The position numbers and the translations under genes were made by a program. A stretch of 64,000 nucleotides of DNA, from contig NC_083522.1 in assembly GCF_032362555.1 (NCBI RefSeq), forward strand, positions 5,620,001 to 5,684,000, in the 5' to 3' direction. Position 1 is the first letter of the stretch, and each line of letters starts with the position of its first letter. The notes below the pieces were generated by a model. It made no database searches and was not told the DNA's origin. It saw only the letters and a program-made list of their open reading frames with translations. This DNA is from Amyelois transitella. Its lineage: Eukaryota; Arthropoda; Insecta; Lepidoptera; Pyralidae. Shown piece by piece: positions 37,473-52,965 of this stretch.

Positions 37473-38159
37473 AGGTGCCTATGAGGTCTATCGTTCGATA
37501 TTTTGTAGGTAAGAATAGGTTCCCTTCGGCTGACATTGAATTATAGTCGATATAATAAAATAACTTGAATAAGAGCTTCCGAATGGAAAACGCTCGTTAC
37601 TGCGTTAGTACTATTAACTTCCAATTCTGTACATCATACTTCAATTGTAAGCCCAAATTTTGTACTCGAAAAATATTATCGCCACAACTCCGTAAACTGC
37701 TACACGTTAAACCAAAACGAAAATAATATGTTTTCCGTATTATCAAAATAATGAAAAGATATTATTTTATTACGATAGCAACCTTCATGTAAACTGAAAT
37801 TAACATGAAGCATTTGCGTAATAACAAACAGCAGCGATTTCTAAATCGACTAATCATTTAGCCGAAGTCATACAATCAATCATAAATCTACAATGCTAAT
37901 AATGTTTGTACAATGAAATAGGCGGTACCGATGGAGTGGTCTGGTAAAAGTGATACGCCCCAATAATCGAGGCATGCGACGCTGAAAGTGATGTAAATAC
38001 AACACTTACATCCTGAGTAGAGTTTTGATAGGAATTCTTTTTTCCATACTGGTCTGGTAGCGAAAAATAAAACAGCAAAGGTCGCGGAGGTCAGATGAAA
38101 GTCGTTTCGTGTAAAAACCTGACTCACCCAATCCAGGATCCATGGCCAAGGGCGTACCC

Positions 38160-38544
38160 TGAGCTCCTCTCTAGAGTGGTGAGGATGTAACCGGGACTGT
38201 AGCCAAGAGGAAGAAGAGGGAAAGCCTAACGCGTTTGGGATTTCCCGTTTAGTCTGTGGGCCAGCAAGGTAGGCAGACACTACATCTTTCCATTCGCCAC
38301 GATCACTACACACTTCTCCCTTCATTCAATTTCACATTCAAACATTCAAAACTCTCTTCATGCAAGCTCGGCGGTTTCGAGTACTCTTGACCTGACCTTT
38401 AACCACGACGTTCTTAATTTGATCGAGGTAGGTACTTGATCTATGATTTCCCACTCCTACCTTTTCATCATTTCTCTCCTCGTATATTTGCTTAGTCAAC
38501 CTGCTTTCATTCATCCTCTCTACGTGACCAAACCATCTTAGCAT
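38160..38544 (-). pseudogene. LINE reverse-transcriptase C-terminal fragment plus 3' tail
   Basis: On the minus strand the frame reads LRWFGHVERMNESRLTKQIY, then, past 38340, the adjoining frame supplies VCSDRGEWKDVVSAYL before a stop. The RWFGHVERM motif and the terminal W-VVSAY block are characteristic of the C-terminus of non-LTR retrotransposon polyproteins. The noncoding tail after it (38160-38235) carries the CCGGTTACATCCTCACC motif seen near 7403, 11714, 22054 and 60345, which ties those fragments to a LINE 3' UTR. It is 5'-truncated and frame-broken. Confidence 0.7.
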
Positions 38545-38552
38545 ACCCTTTT

Positions 38553-38690
38553 TTATACCTGTTACTAAGTATATAAGAAAAGTATACTACATTTCAAATC
38601 ACTAGGCCTACCGGTTTGGGTAATACGTTACCACATCAGTCAATCTGCACTGTCCTCTTTTATATAAGTAGGTTATATTTAAAAAAAATA
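38553..38690 (+). repeat. RTE-like tail fragment
   Basis: CATTTCAAATCACTAGGCCT, ACCGGTTTGGGTAATACGTT, ACCACATCAGTCAATCTGC and TTTTATATAAGTAGG follow the tail family at 22791 and 31425. Confidence 0.5.
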
Positions 38691-39089
38691 TATAAAATGA
38701 TATTCTCATAGCATGAACAGTACTTAAGTAACCATCAGTAAATATTCAACGAAGTGTAACCAAAATGAAGACGGTCAAAGTTACAACTACAACTGTTTGT
38801 ATCATTAAAATACATGTAAAGAATTTATGAAATGCTCGGAAGTACAATCAACAACTAAAGTGTTTAATTATTTTAAATTTTGTTTTTAATTCCTTTTTTA
38901 AATAACCTACCAACATGTAATAACTAACCCTTATCACATCGAGAAATTATAATATAACATTATTTATTAAAAAAGAGAATTCCTTCTGGGAACAGGTAAC
39001 GTCTAGTCTAGAGTATCTTGAAACGTCAAAATTATTGATGAATGCGGTTGACGTAAAAGTATGCAGGAATCGTAACAAGTCGAAGGATG

Positions 39090-39135
39090 TAGGTAGTCTC
39101 TGCCTCTCTCCAGAAAAGAGGCGTGATAATAAGGT
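39090..39135 (+). repeat. short retroelement tail fragment
   Basis: GTAGTCTCTGCCTCTCTCC, AGAAAAGAGGCGTGATAATA: same motif as 7306, 8905 and 24049. Confidence 0.45.
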
Positions 39136-39651
39136 ATAATAATATATATGTATAAGTACTTGTATAGGGCAACTTTTTGATTGATCAATGTTGAATCTAT
39201 TGATAATTAATGTATAATCAGAACATACCTGCTTATATTTGACAAATCACGATGACTTTTCATTAAGTATGTCCGTTTCATCATTAATTTCTGCCGCTGA
39301 CTATATCGCGTTTTTTTCTTCTCTACAGTATTTGTTGTACCCACAATCATTAATATAGATGATTTAAAAATGGACAATAATCACAATGTTTGTAAATTAC
39401 TCGTAATTCTGACAGGTGATACAAGTACCTAAAGTTTTGTTCATTCTAACAAAAAGTAAGTTTGTTTATACCTCTACACGCATTATCTACTAAACCAATA
39501 TTGTTTCATATGGTTATGAGAATTGTAAAAATTCAGCTTGTAAAAATTACTTTTTGTGCCTAAGATTACACTACCGGAAACAAAGTCATAACACTAACGG
39601 AAACGTTTCTAGTTCCAAAGATCATGCTAATATAAACATATAATCCCGTAT

Positions 39652-39760
39652 TAGAATTCTATCATTAAGCCAAAAAGCTGAACGTGGCCTTTCAGTCTTT
39701 TCAAGACTATTGGTTCTGCCTACCCCGCAAGAGACACATACGTGATTATATGTTTGTATA
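39652..39760 (+). repeat. SINE-like repeat S1, 3' half
   Basis: AGAATTCTATCATTAAGCC, AAAAAGCTGAACGTGGCCT, TTTCAGTCTTTTCAAGACTA and GTGATTATATGTTTGTATA. Confidence 0.65.
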
Positions 39761-41213
39761 TAAAATTACCTATTGTATTTTAGACGTAAATGTGGACGCA
39801 AATTAGCCGCGGACAAAAGCAACTTCATGTGGCATATTTATCATTGATCAATTTAGTTTTAAAAAAACCTACTTACTATATTGTGCTTTCGACTTATGAC
39901 ATTAACTGTTTTAAGAAGAATCATCATGATTGCTAGCAGTTAGTTTTTAATAAAAGAAAATTTTAATAATACCAATTATATTTAGTTGTAAACGAAAGTG
40001 TAATGATACTAAACCAACAAGCTAAAAATCACCGTGATGTATCTGAGATTCAAGTCTGTTAAAATAATGTAGCAAATGTAGGTGCGAATAGTGTCTCTAT
40101 AGTCTCATCTCGTATATACCTAGTAATATGGAATAGTTTTTGACTTTGTTCTTAACTGTGAAATGACAAAAACTAAATAAAATAAATAAATAAACACTTG
40201 ATCCACAGTATTAGTAGTCATTAATAATGCCTGACCTCAATTGATTAGGGTTCTATTACAAATTTCGAAGGAAGTTTTTTTACTTTCCATGTTTTTCTAT
40301 TCAACTGCTTGCTTGATTAGAGCTTGAGCTTGATGCTTCACAGAAAAGACGCAAGCAACCGAGATGAACAACACACGTATGATGTAAATTGAAACATTTG
40401 ATTGTAAATGAAATGGGTCCCGGCAGAGTCAAGTAATGAAACAACTAGATTCCCGTCTGAGCTTTGCGAATACAGCTTATAATAGGGTTTCAATTGGTAA
40501 AACTGCTGTAGATATCAACGGAAAGGAGATGAAACAGTCCTACTTCAAAAACCATAGTACCCGAGAAGAAAGCGCTGCCACATTCATTTACTATGCAAAA
40601 CATGGTTTGATTGTATAAGTAGTACTTTTTAACAGTACCATACCATACCAGGCATTTTTATGATAGATGATTTAATCTTAGTCATCGTGATTTTATGTTT
40701 ATGGTGCATGTGGGTGAATTGAAAATAATTACACTTCAATCGAGCTGCCAATCTGTGCATAATTTTGTGACACTTTCCTCATATTGTTGTTGTGTCAGTT
40801 TAAAAGTTAAAGAAGTCGTTCGTTTTGGAATTACTTATTTCTATGAGAAATATTTAGTGGTTTAACTACTGTATTTTGGTTGTTTTGGAATGAATAAATA
40901 GTTTTTGTTGTAGGTGCCCCAAGGGTGGAAGTTACCAATAAGTAGGCCTATCTCTCTTGTTCTTGCAAATATAGGGGAGGACGTATGTTAATATACATGA
41001 ACGTAACATGAAGTCGACTGAGACTCTATCCGTTATAGAGTTACAGTGTTCCATTATTTTTGACCCTTTGCATTATAACTATAAATAATTAATGCCGTAT
41101 TATAAAAATTATTATCGTCTTTTCAGTTCAACTTGAGCAGATTATTTCCTGTAATTTTCATTAATCTTTTACGTCATAAGTAATACCAATTGGATAGAAA
41201 TATTAAATTAGTG

Positions 41214-41320
41214 TGGCGTGAGGAAGAATGCGTGCGCGCACTGCCCGGCTAGCGTTCCACGGCGCGCGCAGACTAATTTGTCGCCTCGGAAGTTTCTCCG
41301 GACCCAATCAGATAAATCTG
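41214..41320. other. GC-rich island in AT-rich DNA, unassigned
   Basis: The block GTGCGCGCACTGCCCGGC to CGGCGCGCGCAGACTAAT and CTCCGGACCCAATCAG is strongly enriched in CpG. On the plus strand an ATG at 41228 opens a short Arg-rich frame (MRARTARLAFHGARRLICRL), but no clear donor follows. A CpG-rich promoter or an unannotated first exon is possible. Confidence 0.3.
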
Positions 41321-42834
41321 GTGTTGGTTCTTACTGTAGAATATGATATCCAATTAAAATAAAACTATTGGAAAATAATTGTGTCTAATACCTAGTGATG
41401 GACACCCTCCAATGACGTAAGAAAAGCACGTTCAAGAAGTCCCAAAGAATAGGAAATAAGAAGGGGATTCAGCATAAAAATGTACCAAGTTGATGTTTGA
41501 TGTGTTTTGCTGATGGAAGAGGCAAATATAATTAAACAAATATGTAATTTAAAACAAAATTAAAATTTGAAATAAGTAGCACCTTTGTACTAGTATTACT
41601 CTTATAAATGCTTCTGTATATAATTTTGTGTACATAAATAAATAAATAAAATAAATTATGTCTATATTCAAATTTAAATAAAAAAAAAATATGATTTTGT
41701 TTCAATATATTACAATAAAATCGACAAATTAACCCCTTACTCGTATCCTAATCTATCGAAAACATCAATGTTCATTACTGACCGTTTTAATTACCTCTGA
41801 CACGTAAATTAAACTTCAATCAACATTGAATCATGCTCGTACTAACGATTAGCTTATCGATACCTTAAATCTAAATTAATTTCGTGCATCTTCTGTAATC
41901 ATATACTTAATTTATTTTACACTACAAAATCACAATCCGACTAAATAAACATATTTAAATTAGTTTCTTACTGAGTTTCCTTTTACTTAACTTTTACGAC
42001 GAGTTCTACCTATAAATTTTAAATCCCAAAAATTATGCAGTTATCAATGATTTTTACTTTCTAATTCGTATTTCTTGAGATCGATACTAAGTAGGCAAAT
42101 AGATACCAAACTAGCCAATAGATTTTAAAAACCTGTCCAAAATTATAGATTTACAATGTCTTTCAACTCAGAGGGAATTAACATAATTACAAATTAAATC
42201 CTCGGATGGGAGACCCACTTGCATTTCAATTACATTAATATAATTTTATAGGTTGTGTACGAGCCGTTAAGTATATACAAACTTTGACCCTTTGATCATC
42301 ATCAGCAAATTATGACTAAAATTTCAGTCTTCGAGGTGAATAACTAAAAATTAGCTAGAACATTTATATTGAGACAGACAGACAGACAGATGTCTATTAC
42401 AATAAATGCATTATTTAAACTAAACTAACCCGCTAACGGAAATGAAAATTTCGATTAGCATTGATGTAAGTGTCTACAGAGAACTCTCGACTGCAATAAA
42501 AAGATATCTTCCTAAGTTATTACTCCGAAGAAAATAGAAGTTTCAGTATTTCAAGTGAAACTACTTTAATACAAATAGGTGGATCTTTAGTAACTACATA
42601 CATACCTAAGTTTACAAGTGAAATAAAAAAGGTATAAAATCATATCCACTCACCACGCTATAAATCCAAACTGAGTAAAAGCCGAATGTCTAAAACTTCA
42701 CAGGCACATTGAACCAAAAGTACACTACCACGAACCAAAGAAACTCGATTTCAATTTGTCCTTATCGATTTTAATACCGATTAATGTAACTCAAATCTTA
42801 ACCGGCTTGTCTCCAACGATATTGGATCGAGAAA

Positions 42835-43080
42835 GCGCCGAAATGCCGCGCATCAATTGAATTTCATGTGACAATTGTAATGTTTTGCGGTTTAAGGTAC
42901 ATAACTACTCGATTTGGAGTCGTTACCGCAATTGCGTCGGTGTTTTCGCGGCGTGCGGGAAGTATGATGGGCCCGCCCCGTGTGAAGTCTGCCGGCGATT
43001 GCGTGCATCACTCTAGTAAGGTGCAGAACTCATCGGCGGAAAATTATAATCACTCTAGGTACAATGGTAACATCCGAATC
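42835..43080. other. GC-rich island, unassigned
   Basis: The plus strand is open from 42868 to 43083 through a segment with GTTTTCGCGGCGTGCGGGAA and GGGCCCGCCCCGTG. No domain is recognised and splice sites are not convincing. The base composition sets it apart from flanking DNA, as in promoters or first exons. Confidence 0.3.
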
Positions 43081-43317
43081 TAAACTGATGAACGGATGAA
43101 TGTTATCTATGATGCATTTTTACATAATTATGATATTAGTTCGATATATTGTACTTTACTTATAATACTTAAAATTAATTAACTAGGTACCTACTTTCCT
43201 CCTTCTTCCGATATGAAAAGAAAGTAAAGCGAAATATCAAGAAATCTGAAGTTGATATAAATATCTAATACCTAATAAAAAATGCTTAAATCTATCAAAC
43301 CTATTTTATACATAAAC

Positions 43318-43465
43318 CAGCCCCCGTAGCAAGGCACGCGCGACGCCGTTTTTATTGCGCGAAAAAACTATCGCTGTTTCGGTTTTCAATATGGACGTAA
43401 AACGGGACAATCATAATTTTTCGCGTAATAAAAACCGCGTCGCGCATACCTTGCTACAGGTGCAG
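43318..43465. mobile_element. MITE family M2, complete copy
   Basis: The left arm CAGCCCCCGTAGCAAGGCAC then GCGCGACGCCGTTTTTATTG is mirrored by the right arm, which inverted reads CTGCACCTGTAGCAAGG and TGCGCGACGCGGTTTTTATT. The arms span nearly the whole 148 bp. It is GC-rich against its surroundings. Other copies are at 55811-55953 and 30371-30470. Confidence 0.75.
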
Positions 43466-44353
43466 GTATCAATGTCATGAATACATTTCCCTAAACATTT
43501 TGACCAGTCTTAAAAATGATACGCACATTCAACCAACATTCCTATGGTTCCTTCGCGTGTTACTGTTACATATATGACTCTTATGATATTTTACCAAAAT
43601 TACCATTTTTCGTACGGAATTCTTGATTGTATAATTGCTATTGTTGAAGTTACGGTCCTCTGCAGTAACGGTGAGCATGCTCGGGTCAAGATTAATATAT
43701 GGAGTGATTGTGAATGAAAATTAAAATAGTCCAGCTATGATAATTCGTAGCTTTGAATAACTTTATGGAAATTTTATTAATTATGATCTTTGGCTGACTT
43801 TAATTTATTCGGAGTAGGTGTAATTAGATTCACATGTACGGTACATTAACATTAACATGGCCCTATTCTTATTTATAACAATCTCTTTTCTTGATTCAAG
43901 TTCAAACTGATTTACTGCAAATACCTTAATAATATTTGTGTACAGCCAGACCGAGAAATTTGACCTACGGTTGTGTTTTGTATGAACAGGCGGTCAGGTT
44001 TCTCTACAGGCGACTGTAAATAGTGGAGCAGAGTTCAATCTTTCATTCAATGCATCATTGATAAGTGCAATTACCTTACCTGCCTTGTCCAGTCTTTCAT
44101 ATTTTAATAGGCCGGGCTCTTTCCCAGGTAAGTCGGATCAGAGACCAACGCCAGATGGAAAATGATGGTAGTTTATGAGCAGACCGAAGGGAAAAAAGCA
44201 CTCACAGAAAACCAAAAAGAATGAACATTACAAATATTATTTCTATTGCTGAATGTTGGGATCTAATTAGTACCATTTCATAGCTGTATCATTTCAATAT
44301 TCTGAGATACGCTTCATTTAACAAGTACCTAATGTGTGAAAAACTTTGTAAAA

Positions 44354-44629
44354 TTCAGCGTGACTTCCAATTAGTATGTACTTTCATGTGGTGCCCCCAC
44401 ATTGAATGGCACTCCCTAATTACGAGACCAAAATCACAACACAGCCGAAACCACGAAACGATATCACTAACTTCGCTTTTGTATTCGTATTAAGTTGTTT
44501 TAACTTAATACGAATTTTGGTCTCGTAATTAGGGAGTGCCATTCAATGTGGGGGCACCACATGAAAGTACATACTAATTGGAAGTCACGCTGAAGTTGTT
44601 TTAACTTAATACGAATACAAAAGCGAAGT
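44354..44629. repeat. foldback with a perfect 81-bp inverted repeat
   Basis: Arm A (44354-44434) and arm A' (44514-44594) are exact reverse complements over 81 bp. Between them 44484-44514 forms a 13-bp hairpin around GTTTT. The block GTTGTTTTAACTTAATACGA occurs twice (494-514 and 595-615 after 44000), flanking A'. A second 27-bp inverted pair joins 44470-44496 with 44603-44629. The lack of mismatches implies a recent event or an assembly artefact. It lies just downstream of the RPB5 polyadenylation signal. Confidence 0.85.
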
Positions 44630-44670
44630 CCCAGGCATGATAACAAAACAGAAGTTTCTTATAAATGTAT

Positions 44671-44676
44671 TTTATT
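44671..44676 (-). terminator. polyadenylation signal of RPB5
   Basis: AATAAA on the minus strand, 15 bases past the stop codon. The 3' UTR would be very short, and cleavage would fall just before the inverted repeat that ends at 44629. Confidence 0.6.
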
Positions 44677-44690
44677 AGATCTAATCTTAA

Positions 44691-48968
<4,278 letters not shown>

Positions 48969-49759
48969 ATTTGCTTCGTTTATGAATTATTAATTTCAGG
49001 CCTAAAACTATCAATTTCCTAAATAAATCCAGATAATAGCTAAGAAGAAAACCAACACGATTCCGTTCCGCTGGAATGAAAAATGTAAACAAAACATCAA
49101 CCATAGAGTTTGATTGACGTTGTTTTTCTCATAACTACCAAGAGAATTCGAAATGGTGACGAGGCTTAACTAGGCGTAAGATGTATCAGCGATAAAATTA
49201 GTGTTATCACCAAAAGCTCCTTTAAACGTCATAATAGTGAATAAAAATGTGCAAAACCTTAATTACTCATGTCTGATTTTAAGAGACTATAACCATTGTG
49301 GGTGGGCTGTAGACTCACAATTATGCTGGAAATGTGTCCAAAATAATCTTAAATTACGAATTTGTCCTTCCGTTCGAACATGGATGATAAGTAATTGCTT
49401 ATAACTTAGCAACCTTTTACAGTAATGGGCAAAAAAGCGGTGCCAAATGTATAATTTAATAACAATATTTTTACTTAAACCTAAAGAAATAAAATAATAT
49501 AAAAGAAAATCATTCAAGGCAATAGAGTAAGAGCGTCCTATTTATATATTTTATTGAATCTTAACATTCTTATAGGGTCGAATGACATTTTTATCAAACA
49601 TTTTTGAGATTTAATTTTTTTTTTATTGTATTGTAAGTATAGGTTTTTATTACAATTTTTCCATTTAAACTTCGCCCATAGCTTTATAAAAATGTGGGGA
49701 ACAGTGACTGTTTTGTCTGTCATGTCACTTGATTGACTTTCACGGTTGACACTTGTCAG

Positions 49760-50403
49760 TAGGGATGTGACATTGCTGATAAAAAATCGATTTTTATATA
49801 ATCGATTTATTTTTTAAGTATGAAAAATCGATTAACAAATAATCGATTTTTCTTAAGAAAATAATCGATTTTATTATATTGATAGATTTTTTCCTAATTT
49901 TTCAATTTATGTCAAAATTAACGCCATTTACATTATATCAATAGATTTATTCATTAAAAATAAACAACAGAAACAGAAAGCTCTTATAATATCAACACAA
50001 ATTAAAGTTTTTAACAATCAAGTTTGAAAAATGAAGTTTCAGCAACGAATAATGAATAAAATATCAACCGAATGTCGGTAAAATACTGTTCATCGACTAA
50101 TTCCATCTAGAGAATGTTTGATTAAATTAATCATCTAAACTGTTTTAAGAGCACAGAAAGAATGCACAGATGGCGTTGATGTAATATTATGGAGCTATGA
50201 TAGATTCTTTGGCAGTTCGCGTTCCGGGCTCCAAGCCAGAAGACAAAAACGTAATGTTGGAGTGCATTTATTGTATGATTATAAAAATCGATTTTTAATC
50301 GATTATTAATTAAAAAAAAATCATGTATAAAAATCGATTTTTCTTTTAAAAAAATCGATTTTTAATCGATTTTTTCCATAATCGATTTTTTTTCACATTC
50401 CTA
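49760..50403. mobile_element. hAT-type MITE, 644 bp, with 8-bp target duplication
   Basis: The 8-bp direct repeat CTTGTCAG flanks the element at 49752-49759 and 50404-50411. The ends read TAGGGATGTGACA and, inverted, TAGGAATGTGAAA. Eight-base duplications are the mark of the hAT superfamily. The outer 100-150 bp on both sides are built of many AATCGATT/AAAATCGATTTTT units in both orientations, giving strong foldback potential. The middle shows no intact transposase. It stands between RPB5 and the LEPROT-like gene, ending 106 bp before the latter's start codon. Confidence 0.88.
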
Positions 50404-50404
50404 C

Positions 50405-50509
50405 TTGTCAGTCTTTCTCTCGTTTTTCGTTTGATGTGTTCGTTTTGTAATTTATAACAAAATTACATCTTAATTTTAAGCTTAATTACATATTTAAACT
50501 ATAAGGATA
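50405..50509 (+). promoter_or_regulatory. probable core promoter / 5' UTR of the LEPROT-like gene
   Basis: TCAGTC at 50408-50413 resembles the arthropod initiator (TCAGT). It falls exactly at the right copy of the target duplication of the MITE. About 100 bases of AT-rich leader follow before ATAAGGATAATGG. No TATA box is evident upstream, where the MITE now lies. Confidence 0.35.
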
Positions 50510-52965
50510 ATGGCTGGAATCAAAGGTAACGTTATACTTTATAAAAATTTGATAAACCTCTATAGGGGCTTGGCATGTTACATGAAAGTTTTTATGAGTC
50601 ACAAAACAATATTTACCAACATACCCCTATTATAACATTGAGTTCTTTCGATTAATTTATATTTTCTTTTTCATGTCATTGGATCGTGTTGTATACAGGG
50701 TAAGTTAGTCTTTTACTTATGAATGTCAATGGATTTATCCTTTGTCTAAGTTGCCTGATCTAATGACCTTTCATCAATGGCAGGGTTTTCTTATTCATAA
50801 GCAGAAAAGTTTTACCTATTATTAGAGTTATGATTGTGAATGTATTGTCTATTCTTCTGTATTTATAAAAGCCATCTAGATTAAAATAAAAATTGAACTA
50901 TTGTAATATTTAGTTATATTTACTTAATATTCAGCAATGTATTGATGGATTTCATCTTGAGGTACTTAAGTTTACTATAACTAAGAAGGTATAATCGGAA
51001 ATAAACACATTTCAGTTCTGCTAGAACAAATGCTATGAAACTTGGAGACATACTTAATAAAGCTCAATTCAAGCAATTCTTAAAAGAATAGAATTATTAC
51101 CTATACTTAACACTTGAATGCTATTCACAAATTCTCTGTCTCGAAACTTGTTATGGTTCAGTAATACATAGTACAAAAATATAAATAAGCTTTCATTGCA
51201 CTTGGTAATGTTACTTAAAATTAATTATATTACACACTTAGATTTTTTTAATACCTTACCTTTGTATGTTTATGTATTCGGTAAATAATATCAAATTATT
51301 CATTATGTTTCAGTTTGGTGTCTCTCGCATTCCTGGGTTCAATTGGAATGACTTTTGTCATTCTAGCTTGTGCATTACCTGACTATAAGTAAGCATATGT
51401 TATATAAATCAATCATGTTTATATGTTTCATTGACAAATAAAATCAGGCTAAAAAAGACAATAATATTTTGGAAATTAATGCCAGAAGAATACAGTCACA
51501 GTCAATATTTTGCATTATTTACACATTTTGTTCTTTTTTTGCTATGAATGGATTTATTTTTAAATATCAATATCAAACACTATTTATTTTTCAGAGTATG
51601 GTGGCCATTCTTTGTGGTTATTTTCTACCTGCTATGTCCTGTGCCCACTATGCTGGCCCGTCGTCATACAGACACCACCGGTGGAACAAACTCTCCATGC
51701 ATGGAGGCAGCAGTATTCATTACAATGGGATTTATCGTCAGCTCTTTTGGACTTCCCATAGTTTTGGCACGGACTGCTGTGGTAAGTCATACATATATAT
51801 CATGTCTTTATCTCTTATGGGTGGATAATGCCAAGTGCCTCATTCAGCAAGATGGCCCATGGACATAGAAATGACAGTTGGAAAGTGGCATCTGTAACCT
51901 TAAATATTTATAACTACCTGTCGCCCGGGACTTCGTACGTATATATATTCTTGCAATTCATAAATTGAAAAAAATAAATTAAGTAGAATAACCATTACCA
52001 AAAAAATATTAAATATTTCACTGTGTCAAGATTTGATAGTGGAACATTTACTTACAAAACACGAATCTCGCCTCCACATTAAAGACTGCTTGTCGTTAGT
52101 GACAAAATTTCTAAATTAGAATTAGAAATGTAATAAAATGGAAATAATTCGGAAATTCCTGAAACACATATTTAAAATTTTTGAACAATCAACACTTATG
52201 CCAAATTTCAAATTGATCAGACAAACTTTTCATTTTTTTTTTCTTCGTGCAAACTTTGTCCCTTGTTTCCTATTTAGGGATTTAATTTTGAAAAACTCTT
52301 TTTTGTGTGAAAAGTATGTGGTAAAGTCACGCGCCTGGCCAAATATCAAGTTCTTAGCTATTTTGGTTTCAGTTCTGTGATGATAAATTGATTGACTTGG
52401 TATTTTTGAACCCTTTTTGCCCATAAAAAATCAAATACCTTGAGACACCCATTTGATTATTTTAGTCTAAAAGCATTCATGCCAAAATTTAAATGGATCC
52501 ACCAAAATTTTAATTTTTTTAATACAAACTTCGACCTCCTTTTTGACCCTTTTAGGGATTAAATTTCGAAAAATCCTTCCTTATGTGGTAACATTAAGCT
52601 GATGTCCAAATTTCAAGTTTGTAGCTTCTATAGCTTTGTAGGTTTAGGCTGGGCGTTGATGAGTCAGTCACCCTTATTCCTTTATATAATAGATTATCTT
52701 AAAAAGTAATTTGTTTGTTTTTATTTAACCAATAAAATCAAAAATTTCATACGTAGTAGGTTGTATCTTCTAATCTTAAAACTTGGTTCCTAGGTTTCAG
52801 CTTTATAAATGGATTTTGACTTTGGTAACACAACAAGCTTTTTTCTTTCAGATCGCAACTGGAGCCTGTTGTCTAACAATTGTGGGCAACATTATAGTGT
52901 ACCTGACCATAATTGGCTTCTTCACGATCTTCGATATGGATGATTCTGACTACACTATGTGGTGA
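50510..52965 (+). CDS. LEPROT / Vps55-family endosomal membrane protein
   Basis: This family (leptin receptor overlapping transcript in vertebrates, Vps55 in yeast) has four membrane spans and acts in endosome-to-lysosome sorting and in limiting receptors at the cell surface. Coding parts are 50510-50525 (MAGIK plus one base), probably 50699 (one base), 51314-51388, 51595-51781 and 52852-52965. The product has 130 residues, against about 131 in vertebrates. Segments are LVSLAFLGSIGMTFVILACA, DYKVWWPFFVVIFYLLCPVP, FITMGFIVSSFGLPIVLART and IIVYLTIIGFFTIF, with an acidic tail ending DSDYTMW. All visible splice sites are GT-AG and the last three exons join exactly. Only the first join fails unless the single G at 50699 is used. 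Whether the human symbol LEPROT or LEPROTL1 fits better cannot be told. Confidence 0.93.
50699..50699 (+). other. candidate one-nucleotide exon of the LEPROT-like gene
   Basis: Exon 1 ends in phase 1 (AAA G, donor GTAACG). The next clear exon starts at 51314 needing one more base to keep LVSLAFLG in frame. In the 788-base gap the sequence TATACAG, G, GTAAGTTAG offers an acceptor, a single G and a consensus donor. Used as an exon it yields a Gly codon (GGT) and restores the frame exactly. No longer exon ending at that donor with another upstream AG that I tested gives the right length modulo three. The alternative is one lost G at the 51313/51314 boundary. Confidence 0.5.
51900..52700 (+). repeat. 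RTE-like noncoding retroelement remnant in the last LEPROT-like intron
   Basis: It opens CTACCTGTCGCCCGGGACTT and ends GTGATGAGTCAGTCACCC, CTTATTCCTTTATATAATAG, the two ends of the tail family seen elsewhere. Inside are two diverged tandem-like blocks (AGGGATTTAATTTTGAAAA near 52274 and AGGGATTAAATTTCGAAAAA near 52553). The 80-codon frame within is not a gene. Confidence 0.55.

Larger units (their letters stand above)
37520..44350. other. gene-poor stretch around the listed repeats and islands
   Basis: Apart from the LINE, SINE and MITE fragments and two GC-rich islands, there is a (GACA)n run near 42374 and a 60-codon frame at 40436-40618 without recognisable similarity. No gene can be supported. 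Confidence 0.4.

Noticed and set aside
37888..38325. 145-codon minus-strand frame.
   Set aside because: Only its first part is LINE C-terminus; the rest translates the noncoding LINE tail and flanking DNA.
40436..40618. 60-codon plus-strand frame with balanced composition.
   Set aside because: No homology recognised, no splice or promoter context.
51469..51868. Two long overlapping plus-strand frames (119 and 106 codons).
   Set aside because: Only 51595-51781 in one frame is the real LEPROT-like exon; the rest is read-through into introns and the other frame is a shadow.
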